Source of the DNA: Petasospora fabianii
Taxonomy: Eukaryota; Ascomycota; Saccharomycetes; Phaffomycetales; Wickerhamomycetaceae
DNA: 64,000 nucleotides
Direction: 5' to 3'
Assembly: GCA_022641835.1 (NCBI GenBank)
Contig: CP048722.1
Span: forward strand, 1-64,000
Under the pieces are notes generated by a model. It was not told where the DNA came from. It saw only the letters and a list, made by a program, of their open reading frames with translations, and did no database searches. Both the position numbers and the translations under genes were made by a program. Positions 9,719-19,651 of the stretch are shown piece by piece; within the stretch, counting starts at the first letter, position 1, and each line of letters opens with the position of its first letter.

Positions 9719-10783
9719 CTATGTACTTGTCTCTATAGTAGTCTCATTACCAACTTCTGGAAGAAGTTTTGTCTTGATGACAGCCTGGTTGGGCAACTTT
9801 TTAAAGAGACCAACAAATCCACCACCGACGAGTCTTGTACCAACTCTTGGTCTACATACCACTGCCTCTTCACCTGTGTTTCTTACAGTAGTGTAACGGG
9901 TATCCCAATCTTGTAACCCTCCACCAACACCAGGAACAAGTTGGATGGTTCTGATATGAGAGAGTTTGATCTCACCATGACTCTGTTTGATGCTTTTGAT
10001 GACATCAATGATCTGATTAACAGATGGACAGAATATGACTAAGGGAGCATCCTGTTTGAGGTTCTTAGCTAAAGATGACAAATTTGGAACCATATCTGGA
10101 AGATCAAGGAATGCACCACTGAGGAAACCTTCACCCTTCTGATGATCTGGATCCTTCTGCTTCCATTGCATTGCTGTTTCCGACTCGAGCCATTCCTCTG
10201 GAGAGTTGGCCAAGTGGAATTCGACGTCCTTGGTGTAAATGCCTCTGCGGAAGTTTCTTATAGTCTTTCTCCCAACGTTGGAGTGCGCTTCATTACGATC
10301 AATAGAATGAAGAACGGCACCTCTCACCCCAAACTTGTCCAGATAACAGTTAGCTGCATGAAGACGGGAGCATATAGCAAGTGATAACGAACCATGGCCT
10401 GTACCAGCCTCAAAGAACTGTACTGGTGGACCTGGACTCTCGAGATCTGGGTAGTCAATGTGCAAGTCAGCAAGGGCCACGATCGCTGATGCGTCAAAGG
10501 GGTAAATTGGTTGAGCAGCTCTTCGTGAAAGGTTGATATAGTCTTCTGTAGATGCTAATGTGGCAATGAATGAGTGACCAGGTTCGTTTGAATGAACAAT
10601 GGATCGTGATCGAAGACCTAGCAGGTCGTTATGGGAGATCTTTTGGCCTCCTTGGACGTTAGTGGTTGAATCAGGTTTAAGTGGATCCGTAAGCCAGAAG
10701 CGGTCACTTCGCACAACAGAGCGAATAAGAACACTGTCACCGGCTTTGAAAGTGGAGAAGAGTCGTTTGGAAAGCATAGTCAT
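9719..10783 (-). CDS. tRNA m1A58 methyltransferase-like protein (TRM61 family), probably mitochondrial
   Basis: A 354-residue Rossmann-fold methyltransferase. The SAM-binding motif I reads FFEAGTGHGSLSLA (around residue 128), the form specific to the TRM61/TrmI group that makes 1-methyladenosine at tRNA position 58. The N terminus MTMLSKRLFSTFKAG is basic, lacks acidic residues and looks like a mitochondrial presequence. The cytosolic enzyme is a Trm6-Trm61 heterotetramer; a stand-alone mitochondrial member would match animal TRMT61B, and I know of no obvious counterpart in Saccharomyces cerevisiae. The C-terminal part is the usual GLQDWDTRYTTVR region. It ends 72 bp from the upstream convergent gene. 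Confidence 0.65.
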   Translation of the reverse strand: MTMLSKRLFSTFKAGDSVLIRSVVRSDRFWLTDPLKPDSTTNVQGGQKISHNDLLGLRSRSIVHSNEPGHSFIATLASTEDYINLSRRAAQPIYPFDASAIVALADLHIDYPDLESPGPPVQFFEAGTGHGSLSLAICSRLHAANCYLDKFGVRGAVLHSIDRNEAHSNVGRKTIRNFRRGIYTKDVEFHLANSPEEWLESETAMQWKQKDPDHQKGEGFLSGAFLDLPDMVPNLSSLAKNLKQDAPLVIFCPSVNQIIDVIKSIKQSHGEIKLSHIRTIQLVPGVGGGLQDWDTRYTTVRNTGEEAVVCRPRVGTRLVGGGFVGLFKKLPNQAVIKTKLLPEVGNETTIETST

Positions 10784-10928
10784 CTGGTTGTTTTATCTTA
10801 TATACTGATCGTGGGAGCTCATCGCCAAAAGTTTTTGTTTAAAGAACGCGCACTTTATTTCTCCATCTGGCTACAACGTTACAAGACCGAATCAACTGCC
10901 TCACACCAAGACCTACTGTTTTCCCACT

Positions 10929-11285
10929 ATGTCCCATCTCGTCACAGATATATCCCGGATCAAGGATCACCACACGCCGAATTTCGTTGAGTCCGTACGC
11001 GTTGTGGGTACAATACTCGACTATGACGCGCTTAATGGCCACATAACTTTGAGGTCACTTAACACGCTATCGGGCTCACAAGAGACTATCAAACTGATAA
11101 TGGATGATGATTTGGAATTGACAGACCCACAGTTATGCTATGTTGGTACGACGATCGATGTTAATGGTCTGTACGATGGAGAGAACGTGAGGATGATCTC
11201 AGTACGCGTAGTTGATATGGATCTTGATAAGGAGGATATCAAGACATTAAAGTACATATCAAATTTGCAAAACAATCCACTTTAA
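10929..11285 (+). CDS. TEN1: Ten1-like telomere-capping OB-fold protein
   Basis: A 118-residue protein with an OB-fold pattern: beta strands at VRVVGTILDYDALNGHITLRS (about 23-43) and LCYVGTTIDVNGLY (about 69-82), then a strand and a C-terminal helix (DKEDIKTLKYISNL). The start MSHLVTDI resembles the start of Saccharomyces Ten1 (MSQLVLDL), and small size plus fold match Ten1, the third subunit of the Cdc13-Stn1-Ten1 complex that binds telomeric single strands and assists lagging-strand fill-in. Ten1 diverges very fast; the other small OB proteins to exclude are Rfa3-like subunits. The gene is divergent from the mitochondrial methyltransferase gene with about 145 bp between them. Confidence 0.55.
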   Translation: MSHLVTDISRIKDHHTPNFVESVRVVGTILDYDALNGHITLRSLNTLSGSQETIKLIMDDDLELTDPQLCYVGTTIDVNGLYDGENVRMISVRVVDMDLDKEDIKTLKYISNLQNNPL

Positions 11286-11548
11286 TATACTGTGTCTGTG
11301 TAGCCTCTTGACAAAATACACCGATCAAGCCACTCCGTAATGATCAAAAGCAGTCCTACAAACTGATCCCTACCAAAAAGCCAAAGATTATATTGAAAAG
11401 ACACGTAGAAAAAGCAACAAAAGGGGTAAAAAACCGATATAAAATAAAGAGACATAACACAGCATGTGACCTATAATAGATGGGAGGCACACATATGACA
11501 TAATGCGATGAGAGATCTTATCTTGGAACCCAAGATCTCAGGTGGAAA

Positions 11549-12172
11549 TCATAAGACGGTACGCTTCTGAGAACGCTTCTTGTTCTTGAGCAAAATCTTC
11601 TGTTTGACCTGCTCCTCCTCGGACTCAGACTCGGACTCAACATCCATCTCCTCGTCCTCGTCACTCTCCATATCAATTTCGGAGTCCTCCTCTTGTTCTA
11701 CCTGCTCGGCTCTCTGAGCACGAGCCTCCTCTCTAGCAGCCTGCTTAGAAAGCTCAACGTCTCTCATTCTCAAAAGCTCTGGGTTAGATTCAACAAGCTT
11801 CTTATCCAATGCAAGTTGTCTATCCTTGTTACCCTTCATTCTGTTCTTGTAGAAGGCACGCTCTCTCTTTTGTCTGATCTCTTCGACACGAGCCATTGCC
11901 TTAAGCGTCGTCGCCACGAGATCTCTGTTGTATCTGACTGGAACGTTTCTTCTAGCGGCGAAAGTGAGTGTAGAATCCACGGCAAGCTCCTTACCAGCAG
12001 CCTTACGGAATGCCTTAGTCCAACGAAGCTTTCTTGGGTTTCTGCGCTGTTTGAAAGCCTTGTGACACTTGGACCGACAGAAGCGGAACTCCTTGGCATC
12101 GTTACGCACAAACATGATACCCTTACCCGGGTAGACCGGAGAAGAGCAGAAGTGACACTGATAAACTCTCAT
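11549..12172 (-). CDS. RLP24: Ribosome biogenesis protein Rlp24
   Basis: A 207-residue L24e-family assembly factor of the pre-60S ribosome; Rlp24 recruits and activates the AAA ATPase Drg1 and is later exchanged for ribosomal protein L24. The N terminus [16 protein letters not shown] carries the first two cysteines of the zinc site, followed by [11 protein letters not shown]. The middle is strongly basic and the C terminus is the long acidic then Lys-rich tail that separates Rlp24 from L24. I chose the ATG at 12172 because it matches the conserved family start; the upstream in-frame extension to 12262 lacks similarity and overlaps the RRPE and PAC promoter motifs. Confidence 0.93.
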   Translation of the reverse strand: MRVYQCHFCSSPVYPGKGIMFVRNDAKEFRFCRSKCHKAFKQRRNPRKLRWTKAFRKAAGKELAVDSTLTFAARRNVPVRYNRDLVATTLKAMARVEEIRQKRERAFYKNRMKGNKDRQLALDKKLVESNPELLRMRDVELSKQAAREEARAQRAEQVEQEEDSEIDMESDEDEEMDVESESESEEEQVKQKILLKNKKRSQKRTVL

Positions 12173-12221
12173 TAGAAATGACGCTTCTTGGTGTAAGGTA
12201 TAGCCATTTGTATGTGGAGAT

Positions 12222-12253
12222 GCGATGAGCTTAGCTGCAGAAGAAAAATTTCT
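12222..12253. promoter_or_regulatory. PAC and RRPE elements upstream of RLP24
   Basis: GCGATGAGCT (12222-12231, PAC) and GAAAAATTTCT (12243-12253, RRPE) lie 50-80 bases upstream of the RLP24 start. This pair marks the ribosome-biogenesis regulon in yeasts (Dot6/Tod6 and Stb3 sites). Confidence 0.65.
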
Positions 12254-12431
12254 GTAGTACATTATATGTCTTCGCGCTTATTACCTGATGTGGCTGATTA
12301 CCTCTTTTGGGTGGTTTCCAACATATTTTCGGGGGATTTTTCATCTCGATCATCGGCGCCTTTCTCTTGGTTTCTTAAGTTCATTTAACTGCTTATCGTA
12401 TAGAAGAAAAGTGTTACAGATCACTAGAGCC

Positions 12432-12908
12432 ATGGCCAATACCATCGATATCCCTTCACTCCCAGTTCCTGGTGAGAATCAAACAGTTCAGCAGATTTCG
12501 CTTGATGCGCCACAACAACAACAGCAGCAGCAGCAGTCACAGGGCCCTAAGCAGGGAACGGCGGACTATTACTTCGATCAGGCGCTTACCACCATGGGTA
12601 ATCACCCTTGGATCACAGGTTTTGGTGGTTTCATGACTGCATATTTCATCGCTGGTGCCTTTAAGTCTAACCAGCCGGGTATTAATGGTAAGGCCTTCTA
12701 CAAAGGTGGATTTGGTCCAAAGATGACAAGAACGGAAGCTCTTCAGGTACTTGGTCTTAGAGAATCTACATTGACAAAGAAGAAGCTTAAGGATACACAC
12801 AGAAGAATCATGTTGGCTAACCACCCGGATAAAGGTGGGTCTCCATACCTTGCCACTAAGATCAATGAGGCTAAGGATTTCTTGGAGAAGGCTGGTATTC
12901 AAAAGTAG
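12432..12908 (+). CDS. PAM18: Mitochondrial import motor J-protein Pam18 (Tim14)
   Basis: A 158-residue inner-membrane J-protein that stimulates mitochondrial Hsp70 at the TIM23 channel. After a Gln-rich N terminus comes one membrane segment (about 60-77, ITGFGGFMTAYFIAG), a glycine-rich linker and the J domain with its catalytic HPD at 131-133 in the block ANHPDKGGSPY. Length is close to Saccharomyces Pam18 (168). The frame remains open upstream to 12288, but those residues resemble no Pam18, and the ATG at 12432 follows directly on the expected 5' region; an N-terminal presequence is not needed by this family. Confidence 0.93.
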   Translation: MANTIDIPSLPVPGENQTVQQISLDAPQQQQQQQQSQGPKQGTADYYFDQALTTMGNHPWITGFGGFMTAYFIAGAFKSNQPGINGKAFYKGGFGPKMTRTEALQVLGLRESTLTKKKLKDTHRRIMLANHPDKGGSPYLATKINEAKDFLEKAGIQK

Positions 12909-13037
12909 AGAAAGGGGAGGGTTTCATTATATGGTTTGAAGCACTACAGAAAATTTCGTTTCAATTCTAGGCATCTTGTAAATACAACAGGCATTCATTG
13001 TTAGTTCAAGCAGTGTAGCAGGCATTTCATGTTTTCA

Positions 13038-14199
13038 TTACTTGGCAACAATAGACACAACATCTTCATCGTGCACAGGGTGACTAAGACCACACTTTTG
13101 TGGGTTATGCTTAGTCGATGACCCCCATACAAGAGCATACTTGAATGAGTTCTTAAAGTCTCGATGGATACCATTACAGACATCTTCAATCGTACTGTTG
13201 TTTCTAACCACCATTGGATCGTCAAAGTTCACAGCGACACCTCTTCTCTTTGTATAAAGTTTTAAAAGGTCAAGTTTATACCAAATCTCTTCAATGACAT
13301 CTGTAACACCCAGGTCTTGTTCACAACTCATCACCGCTGTGTTTGGCTCTCGAGCAATTCTGTCAACCTCTTCCAATGACACAGCATCAATCTTATTGTA
13401 AACATAGAGACACTTAATGTATGATCTATGTGACTCGTTGATGACATCGATAAAGTCCTCAACTGTACAATTCTCATCCCTAACCAAGACATCAGCGTTA
13501 TGAACTTTGTAATCTCTCAAGATACCTTGAACAATTTTCTCATCAAGATATTTTGGTGGTGATGTATAAGAGAACTTGACACCTCCTGAACTCTTTTGCT
13601 TGAAATAGATGTTTGGTTTCTCTTTATTCAATCTGATACCAACACTTTCCAATTCTTTCTCCAAGATCTCTCTCTGGTTGGCTCCCTTAGTAGCATCCAA
13701 CACAATCAAGATAAGGTCTGCTGTCTTTGCAGTGGCGATGACTTGACGACCACGACCTTTACCTTCCGAGGCACCATCAATAATACCGGGAAGATCAACA
13801 ATTTGGATACGTGCGTTTTGATATTCAAGAACACCAGGAACAGATGTCAACGTTGTGAAGGCATAACTGGCAACTTCAGACTTGGTCTTGGTGATCTTAG
13901 AGAGGAAAGACGATTTACCAACAGATGGGAAACCAATGAGTACTACTCTAGCATCACCAGACTTCTGCACTTCAAAACCTTGACCAGGTGATGATGAAGA
14001 TCCCGGTGGTGGCTCCAATAACTGTTGTCTATAACGGGCAAGTTTACCCTTTAAGAGACCGATATGGTACTCCGTAGCCTTGTTCTTTTGAGTTCTGGCA
14101 AGCTCCTCTTTGATCTGATTGCTGTGAAGAGGTGTTAGATGTTTGCTTATATCATTAATTGAATCAAAAGGTCGCTTACATCTTCTCAACGATACCCAT
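13038..14199 (-). CDS. RBG1: DRG-family GTPase Rbg1, two exons
   Basis: A translation-associated GTPase of the OBG/DRG class that works with Tma46 on stalled ribosomes. Exon 1 is 14180-14199 (20 nt) and exon 2 is 13038-14121. Joining them gives [20 protein letters not shown], matching the family start exactly, and a total of 367 residues against 369 in Saccharomyces. G1 is [10 protein letters not shown]3 [11 protein letters not shown]4 NKIDAVS; the C-terminal TGS domain ends [28 protein letters not shown] and [17 protein letters not shown] identify the DRG1/Rbg1 rather than the Rbg2 branch. The 58-nt intron has donor GTAAGC, a CTAAC branch and acceptor CACAG. The gene is divergent from CCT3. 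Confidence 0.93.
14122..14179 (-). other. Intron of RBG1 (58 nt)
   Basis: Donor GTAAGC, branch ATCTAAC, acceptor TTCACAG on the minus strand. Removing it restores the conserved N terminus of Rbg1; reading through gives an unrelated leader. Confidence 0.88.
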
Positions 14200-14466
14200 G
14201 TTTGCTGATATAACTTAAAGATATAAAGAACATAAACATTATATAGTTAGTCTAACCAGACATTGAGAGTAGAAAAAACCGAGAAGATCTGCTTACATAA
14301 AAAACACCCAAACACCATAATTTTTTCATCCAACGCGCGCGCGCGACAAAGCGATGCCCAAAACGAACGCGTTGACGAAAAGAGAGACGTTGCCACTGAA
14401 CTGTTAAGACTAGTTGAATTCTTGATCCACGTCCAGTTCGAACCTCATTGCATATACCAATACACA

Positions 14467-16106
14467 ATGCAGGCCCCAGTGGTGTTTATGAGTACGTACC
14501 CTATTGAAAAAAGCATGCATTTCGATACTAACAACCATCAGACACCAACCAGAACAGAGAAACTGGCCGTCAGGCTCAGGTGGCTAACATCACAGCTGCA
14601 AAGGCCGTTGCTGATATCATCAGAACGTGTCTTGGACCTAAGGCTATGCTCAAGATGTTGTTGGATCCAATGGGAGGTATCGTTCTCACAAATGATGGAC
14701 ACGCTATCCTTAGAGAGATTGATGTTGCCCATCCTGCCGCCAAGTCTATGATCGAGTTGAGTAGAACACAGGATGAAGAAGTTGGTGATGGTACCACAAC
14801 CGTTATCATTCTTGCCGGTGAGATCCTCGCTCAAAGTTTCCCATACATTGAAAAGAACATTCACCCAGTTATTATCATTCAGGCTTTGAAACAGGCCCTA
14901 AGTGATGCACTTCAGATCATTCATGATGTTTCAAGACCTGTCGATATCAACAACGACGAGGCTATGATTAAATTGATCGCCGCATCTATAGGTACCAAGT
15001 ACGTCAACAGATGGTCTGAACTCATGTGTAAGCTATCTCTTCAAGCTGTGAAAAATGTTCTCGTTGATGATGGTGCTGGTCACAAGGAGATTGACATCAA
15101 AAGATACATCCGTGTTGAGAAGATCCCAGGTGGTGAAATTGAAGATTCTGAGGTACTCGATGGTGTCTTATTGAACAAGGATGTTACTCACCCAAAGATG
15201 AAAAGATACATTGAAAATCCAAGAATCATCTTGTTGGATTGCCCATTGGAATATAAGAAGGGTGAATCTCAGACAAACATTGAGATCACCAAGGAGGAAG
15301 ATTGGAACAGAATTTTGCAAATTGAGGAAGAACAAGTCAAACAAATGTGTGAAACTTTGTTGAGCTTTAAGCCTGATCTTGTTATCACTGAGAAGGGTGT
15401 TTCAGATTTGGCTCAACACTACTTGTTGAAAGGTGGTGTCACAGCATTGAGAAGAACTAAGAAGTCTGATAACAACAGAATCTCTAGAGCTACAGGTGCC
15501 ACCATTGTTAACAGAATTGAAGACTTGCGTGAGACTGATGTCGGTACCAAGTGTGGCTTATTTAAAGTGGAACTCATCGGCGATGAATACTTCTCCTTCC
15601 TTATCAAGTGTCAGAACCCACAGGCTTGTACCGTTCTGCTCAGAGGTCCATCTAAGGATATCTTGAATGAGATTGAAAGAAATTTGCAGGATGCCATGGC
15701 TGTGACTCGTAACGTTATGTTTGAGCCAAGTTTGGCCCCAGGTGGTGGTGCAACAGAGATGGCCGTCTCTGTGAGATTGAGTGAAAAGGCTAAGGCTATC
15801 GAAGGTGTTCAACAATGGCCATACCAGGCTGTTGCTGATGCATTTGAAGTTATTCCAAGAACTTTGATCCAGAATGCCGGTGGTAACCCAATTAGAATCC
15901 TTTCCCAATTGAGAGCTAAGCACGCTAAAGGTGAATACACTTGGGGTATCGATGGTGACAAGGGTAAAGTTGTGGATATGAATGAGTACGGTATCTGGGA
16001 ACCAGAGGTGATAAAGCAGCAAAGTATCAAGACTGCCATTGAGAGTGCTTGTTTGCTTTTGAGAGTTGATGATATTGTCAGTGGTGTTCGTAAGCAGGGG
16101 GAATGA
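14467..16106 (+). CDS. CCT3: Chaperonin CCT gamma subunit, two exons
   Basis: Gamma subunit of the cytosolic TRiC/CCT chaperonin that folds actin and tubulin. Exon 1 is 14467-14491 (25 nt, MQAPVVFM plus one base), exon 2 is 14542-16106. Spliced, the start reads MQAPVVFMNTNQNRETGRQA, the family N terminus, and the protein is 529 residues against 534 in Saccharomyces. Group II chaperonin signatures are present: LLDPMGGIVLTNDGHAIL, the ATPase block DEEVGDGTTTVIILAGE, and GDKGKVVDM plus IKQQSIKTAIESACLLLRVDD near the end. A CTG at 15636-15638 encodes leucine in the invariant block TVLLRG. The frame starting within exon 2 at 14580 is not the true start. Confidence 0.96.
14492..14541 (+). other. 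Intron of CCT3 (50 nt)
   Basis: Donor GTACGT, perfect branch TACTAAC at 14526-14532 and acceptor CAG ten bases later. Phase 1; splicing restores the conserved Cct3 N terminus. Confidence 0.9.
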
Positions 16107-16232
16107 TTTAGATCGCCGTGATTACTATAAAAAAATGATCTGGTTTGAGTAAAGTAGTAAGACCTAGAAATCACAGTCTGAGTAAAGACCTACATGTTAT
16201 TGGTAAATCATTAGTTTCGTAACATTAAGCTA

Positions 16233-16736
16233 TCATGACATCTCAACATCCTCATCAGCGACAACCTCTTCATCATCACCTTCCACTGCAGCTTCTTGAG
16301 GGAACAGTTCTTCCACGATATCCAAAATCTCTTGTGATTCCTCTTCTGTAAATCTTTGGTCGCATTCCTCGACAATAGCATACAAATTAACCAATGAATG
16401 AGGAGCAGAATTGATAATTTGTAGTCTTTCAATCTTCTCGAGTTGGAATTTGGCAAGTTTATTCATGCATGATGTGATTAGCTCAACGGACTGTTGCGCT
16501 GTTGTGGTCTTTTCGAGATATGAGACGACTTCCTTTGTTACTGTTTCAAGATCTGGGTTAAAGCTTCGTTTATATTTCTTCTGGTCATTGGGTTTCCAAT
16601 TGTTTTGTTGTTGGATCTCTTTGAGATGCTCAAGGACTTCAAAGTTCGATAGAAGCTTTTCTCTTTCGCTGATGACCTGAAATTTAGAGTTAGTCTTCAC
16701 TCTGATATTGATAGCAAGTGCTCTACTTACCTTCAT
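16233..16736 (-). CDS. RPC17: RNA polymerase III subunit C17, two exons
   Basis: Rpb4-like stalk subunit of RNA polymerase III, partner of Rpc25, needed for initiation by contacting Brf1. Exon 1 is only ATGAAG (16731-16736); exon 2 is 16233-16676. Spliced, the start reads MKVISEREKLLSNFEVLEHL, aligning with Saccharomyces MKVLEERNAFLSDYEVLKFL, and the protein is 149 residues (161 there). The C-terminal HRDC-like part holds the signature LVNLYAIVEECDQRF, followed by an extra acidic tail. Unspliced reading would insert 18 unrelated residues after MK. The gene is convergent with CCT3, and a PAC-like site lies upstream. Confidence 0.9.
   Translation of the reverse strand: MKVSRALAINIRVKTNSKFQVISEREKLLSNFEVLEHLKEIQQQNNWKPNDQKKYKRSFNPDLETVTKEVVSYLEKTTTAQQSVELITSCMNKLAKFQLEKIERLQIINSAPHSLVNLYAIVEECDQRFTEEESQEILDIVEELFPQEAAVEGDDEEVVADEDVEMS
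16677..16730 (-). other. Intron of RPC17 (54 nt)
   Basis: Donor GTAAGT, branch GACTAAC, acceptor TTTCAG on the minus strand. It is divisible by three and free of stops in frame, so only the alignment reveals it. Confidence 0.85.
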
Positions 16737-16793
16737 TGTACTCGATAGTTTGTCTGGTAGAAGAAAAAAGACGGAATAAAGCTAACCTTCTGA

Positions 16794-16803
16794 GCGATGA
16801 GTT
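16794..16803. promoter_or_regulatory. PAC-like element upstream of RPC17
   Basis: GCGATGAGTT, one base off the PAC consensus, 58 bases upstream of the RPC17 start. Pol I and Pol III subunit genes commonly carry PAC sites in yeasts. Confidence 0.45.
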
Positions 16804-16826
16804 ATGTTTGTTTGACCTGGAGGTTT

Positions 16827-16846
16827 AAAAAAAAAAAAAAAAAAAA
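16827..16846. repeat. A20 homopolymer between RPC17 and VTC4
   Basis: Twenty A in a row in the divergent promoter region; rigid poly(dA:dT) tracts of this kind usually exclude nucleosomes. Confidence 0.85.
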
Positions 16847-16931
16847 CTAGTCCATCAACAGGGTCTGGGTCTCGTCGCGGATACATAGACTAGACCACTA
16901 GTCCCACATGTGCTGCCTAAGAGTCTTGACA

Positions 16932-16937
16932 CACGTG
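16932..16937. promoter_or_regulatory. Pho4-type E-box upstream of VTC4
   Basis: CACGTG followed by C, the high-affinity Pho4 form, 120 bases upstream of the VTC4 start. VTC4 is a member of the phosphate (PHO) regulon in Saccharomyces. Confidence 0.6.
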
Positions 16938-17056
16938 CAACATCATGAATTTATTGCAGCTCTGGGGGTCATAAACTCTTCGAAGAGATCCCTCTTCGTG
17001 TTGTTCACCACCATCACAGAGGTCACTGTCCACCCGTCAAAAGTACTCAATCGAAG

Positions 17057-19222
17057 ATGAAGTTCGGTGAGCACCTTCAGAGTTCCCTCATCAGGGATTA
17101 TAACTTCTACTACATTGCTTATGATGAGTTGAAGAAAGAACTTAAGCAGGGACTTAAGGATAATGGTAACAAGTGGTCCAACGAGCTTGAGGAGAGCTTC
17201 CTTACGTCGTTGGAGGCCGAGTTGGACAAGGTTTACACCTTCCAAAAAGTCAAGTCTGCAGAGATTGTCAGAAGAATCAGAGACGCTGAGGCCTCGGTCA
17301 ATGACGTGATTAACAGCATCGACTCTGATGACCCACCACTTGAGCAGGACTTTGAAGACCTCGAAGAAGAGCTCTCTGATGTCATTGCAGACGTTCACGA
17401 CTTGGCCAAGTTTACCAGACTCAACTACACTGGCTTCCAGAAGATTATTAAGAAGCACGATAAGCAAACCACATGGATTCTTAAGCCTATCTTTCAGGTT
17501 AGATTGGACGCTAAGCCATTCTTCAAGGATAACTATGATCCAATGATTGTCAAGCTTTCAGGGCTTTATGACCTTGTGAGAACCAGAGGTAACCCAGTGA
17601 AAGGTGACTCTGCTGCAGGTGGGTCCCAACAAAACTTTGTCCGCCAAACTACAAAGTACTGGGTGCATCCAGATAACATCACCGAATTGAAGCTTATCAT
17701 CCTCAAGCACTTGCCTGTGCTTGTGTTCAATTCTAGCAAGGAATTTGAGCGTGAAGATGCTGCTATTACTTCCATCTATTATGATAACGAGAACCTTGAT
17801 CTCTACTACGGAAGATTGAGAAAGGACGAAGGTGCAGAGGCCCATAGACTCAGATGGTATGGTGGTATGGGAGCTGACACAATCTTTGTCGAAAGAAAGA
17901 CACATAGAGAAGATTGGACCGGTGAAAACTCTGTTAAGGCAAGATTCCCATTGAAGGAGAAGTATGTTAACTCATTTATGAAAGGTGAGTACACTGTTCC
18001 ACAGGCTTTCCAAAAGATGAGAAAAGACGGTAAGAAGTCACTCAAGGAGATTGAAGGTCTTGAAGCCCTTGCCATGGAGACTCAGTACACTGTTCTCAAG
18101 AAGAGACTAAGACCAGTTGTCAGATCCTTCTACAACAGAACTGCCTTCCAACTTCCAGGTGATGCCCGTGTGCGTATCTCTTTAGATACTGAGCTGACAA
18201 TGGTTAGAGAGGACAACTTTGATGGTGTTGATAGAACCAAGGGTAACTGGAGAAGAATGGACATTGGTGTTGATTGGCCATTCAACCAACTTCCACCAAA
18301 GGATGTTGAAAGATTCCCATATGCTGTCCTGGAGGTTAAATTGCAAACTCAGCTTGGCCAGGAACCACCACAGTGGGTCAGAGATCTTATCTCCTCTCAC
18401 TTGGTGGAGGCTGTTCCAAAGTTCTCCAAGTTCATCCATGGTGTTGCCACATTGCTGCCTGAACGTGTTGATCTCGTTCCATTCTGGCAGCCACAGATGC
18501 ACGTTGATATCAGAAAGCCTGTTCTTGACAACAACTTCGGTATCCACAGAGCTATCAACTCCAACACTAACACATCCAGTGGTGAATACATGGATGAGGA
18601 GGAGCTTGCTGGTACACAGTTCGGTTCCATTGCCCAGTCGAGTGAGCAGCAACAACAGCAGCAAACACAAGCACCAAACCCATACGGTAACTCTGAAAGT
18701 GCACCACTTCTAACAGGCTCGGCTCCATCTGCTTCTAGTGGTGTCAAGAAGAGTATCACGGGGACAGGTAGCGCTATCATTGATGCCTACTACAAGCTTG
18801 CTTCTAAGTTTCAGGATTGGTTCACCGACGAAAACACCTACAAGGTTTCTAGTGACACTGTGTTTGAAGCCAACTTCCAGGCTCCACCAGGTAAGAGAAT
18901 CTGTGTACCAGTTAGAGTTGAGCCAAAGGTTTACTTTGCCACTGAGAGAACCTTCCTCAGTTGGATTTCCATTGCCCTGATCTTGTCTGCCACCACAACA
19001 ACACTACTCTCCTTCGGTGATCGTATTTCTCTTGCTGCTGCTGTTGGTTTCTTCATCACAACTGTTGCCACAGTTGTCTACGCCTTTGCCATGTACATTT
19101 GGAGAATACTTGCCATTAGAAAGAAAGAGGTTGCCAACTATGACGATCCATACGGACCAACTGCTATCTGTATCGCGCTGGGTCTCTCAGTGTTTACCAC
19201 TTTCATCTTCAGAGTCCTCTGA
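17057..19222 (+). CDS. VTC4: Vacuolar transporter chaperone 4, polyphosphate polymerase
   Basis: Catalytic subunit of the VTC complex, which makes polyphosphate from ATP at the vacuole membrane and passes it into the lumen. The order is SPX domain (1 to about 160, inositol-pyrophosphate pocket including Y22, K26, K129 and K133), the polymerase tunnel domain (about 190-480) with K200 in [10 protein letters not shown] and R264 and R266 in HRLRWYGG, a variable linker with a Gln run, then three membrane segments of the DUF202 region (from about 630). It is 721 residues, the same length as the Saccharomyces protein, and catalytic numbering matches, which separates Vtc4 from the inactive Vtc2/Vtc3 paralogues. 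The CACGTGC box upstream suggests induction by phosphate starvation. Confidence 0.96.
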   Translation: MKFGEHLQSSLIRDYNFYYIAYDELKKELKQGLKDNGNKWSNELEESFLTSLEAELDKVYTFQKVKSAEIVRRIRDAEASVNDVINSIDSDDPPLEQDFEDLEEELSDVIADVHDLAKFTRLNYTGFQKIIKKHDKQTTWILKPIFQVRLDAKPFFKDNYDPMIVKLSGLYDLVRTRGNPVKGDSAAGGSQQNFVRQTTKYWVHPDNITELKLIILKHLPVLVFNSSKEFEREDAAITSIYYDNENLDLYYGRLRKDEGAEAHRLRWYGGMGADTIFVERKTHREDWTGENSVKARFPLKEKYVNSFMKGEYTVPQAFQKMRKDGKKSLKEIEGLEALAMETQYTVLKKRLRPVVRSFYNRTAFQLPGDARVRISLDTELTMVREDNFDGVDRTKGNWRRMDIGVDWPFNQLPPKDVERFPYAVLEVKLQTQLGQEPPQWVRDLISSHLVEAVPKFSKFIHGVATLLPERVDLVPFWQPQMHVDIRKPVLDNNFGIHRAINSNTNTSSGEYMDEEELAGTQFGSIAQSSEQQQQQQTQAPNPYGNSESAPLLTGSAPSASSGVKKSITGTGSAIIDAYYKLASKFQDWFTDENTYKVSSDTVFEANFQAPPGKRICVPVRVEPKVYFATERTFLSWISIALILSATTTTLLSFGDRISLAAAVGFFITTVATVVYAFAMYIWRILAIRKKEVANYDDPYGPTAICIALGLSVFTTFIFRVL

Positions 19223-19651
19223 TTGCCTCAGAAATGAAATTTCAAGGTCATCATAACTCATTTACCCAGCATTATATGTTTTTGGTCTTGTATTTTGTGT
19301 GTTTCGGATGTTGTTTCAGGGCCTTCTCCGCATTTTCATCGTCCGGTACTATTGATGTTGTTTACACAAACACAGTATGCCATCGGACAATAGGGGGCCT
19401 TGCTGTGTAATTTAGTCCCAGGACTTGATTTCCTTCATTTAATAAATATTGTCCAAACTTTAAGCACAAGGTCCTGTTAACACTTTGTACTCCTCTGGTG
19501 GTGGTTGTTTTTTGCCGTCTGTTGGGTCTTTTGTGTTGTGTCTCTCTTTCCTTCCCCTCGTTATTGCCCTCTTTCTTTTCTCTCTGAGGTCCCTCTTCCT
19601 ACGGTTCAAGGTAACTGTATCTGTGCACTCCACGATTAGAATTACCATTCA

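Noticed and set aside
12288-12431. N-terminal extension of PAM18.
   Set aside because: No Pam18 has it, and the ATG at 12432 gives the normal family length.
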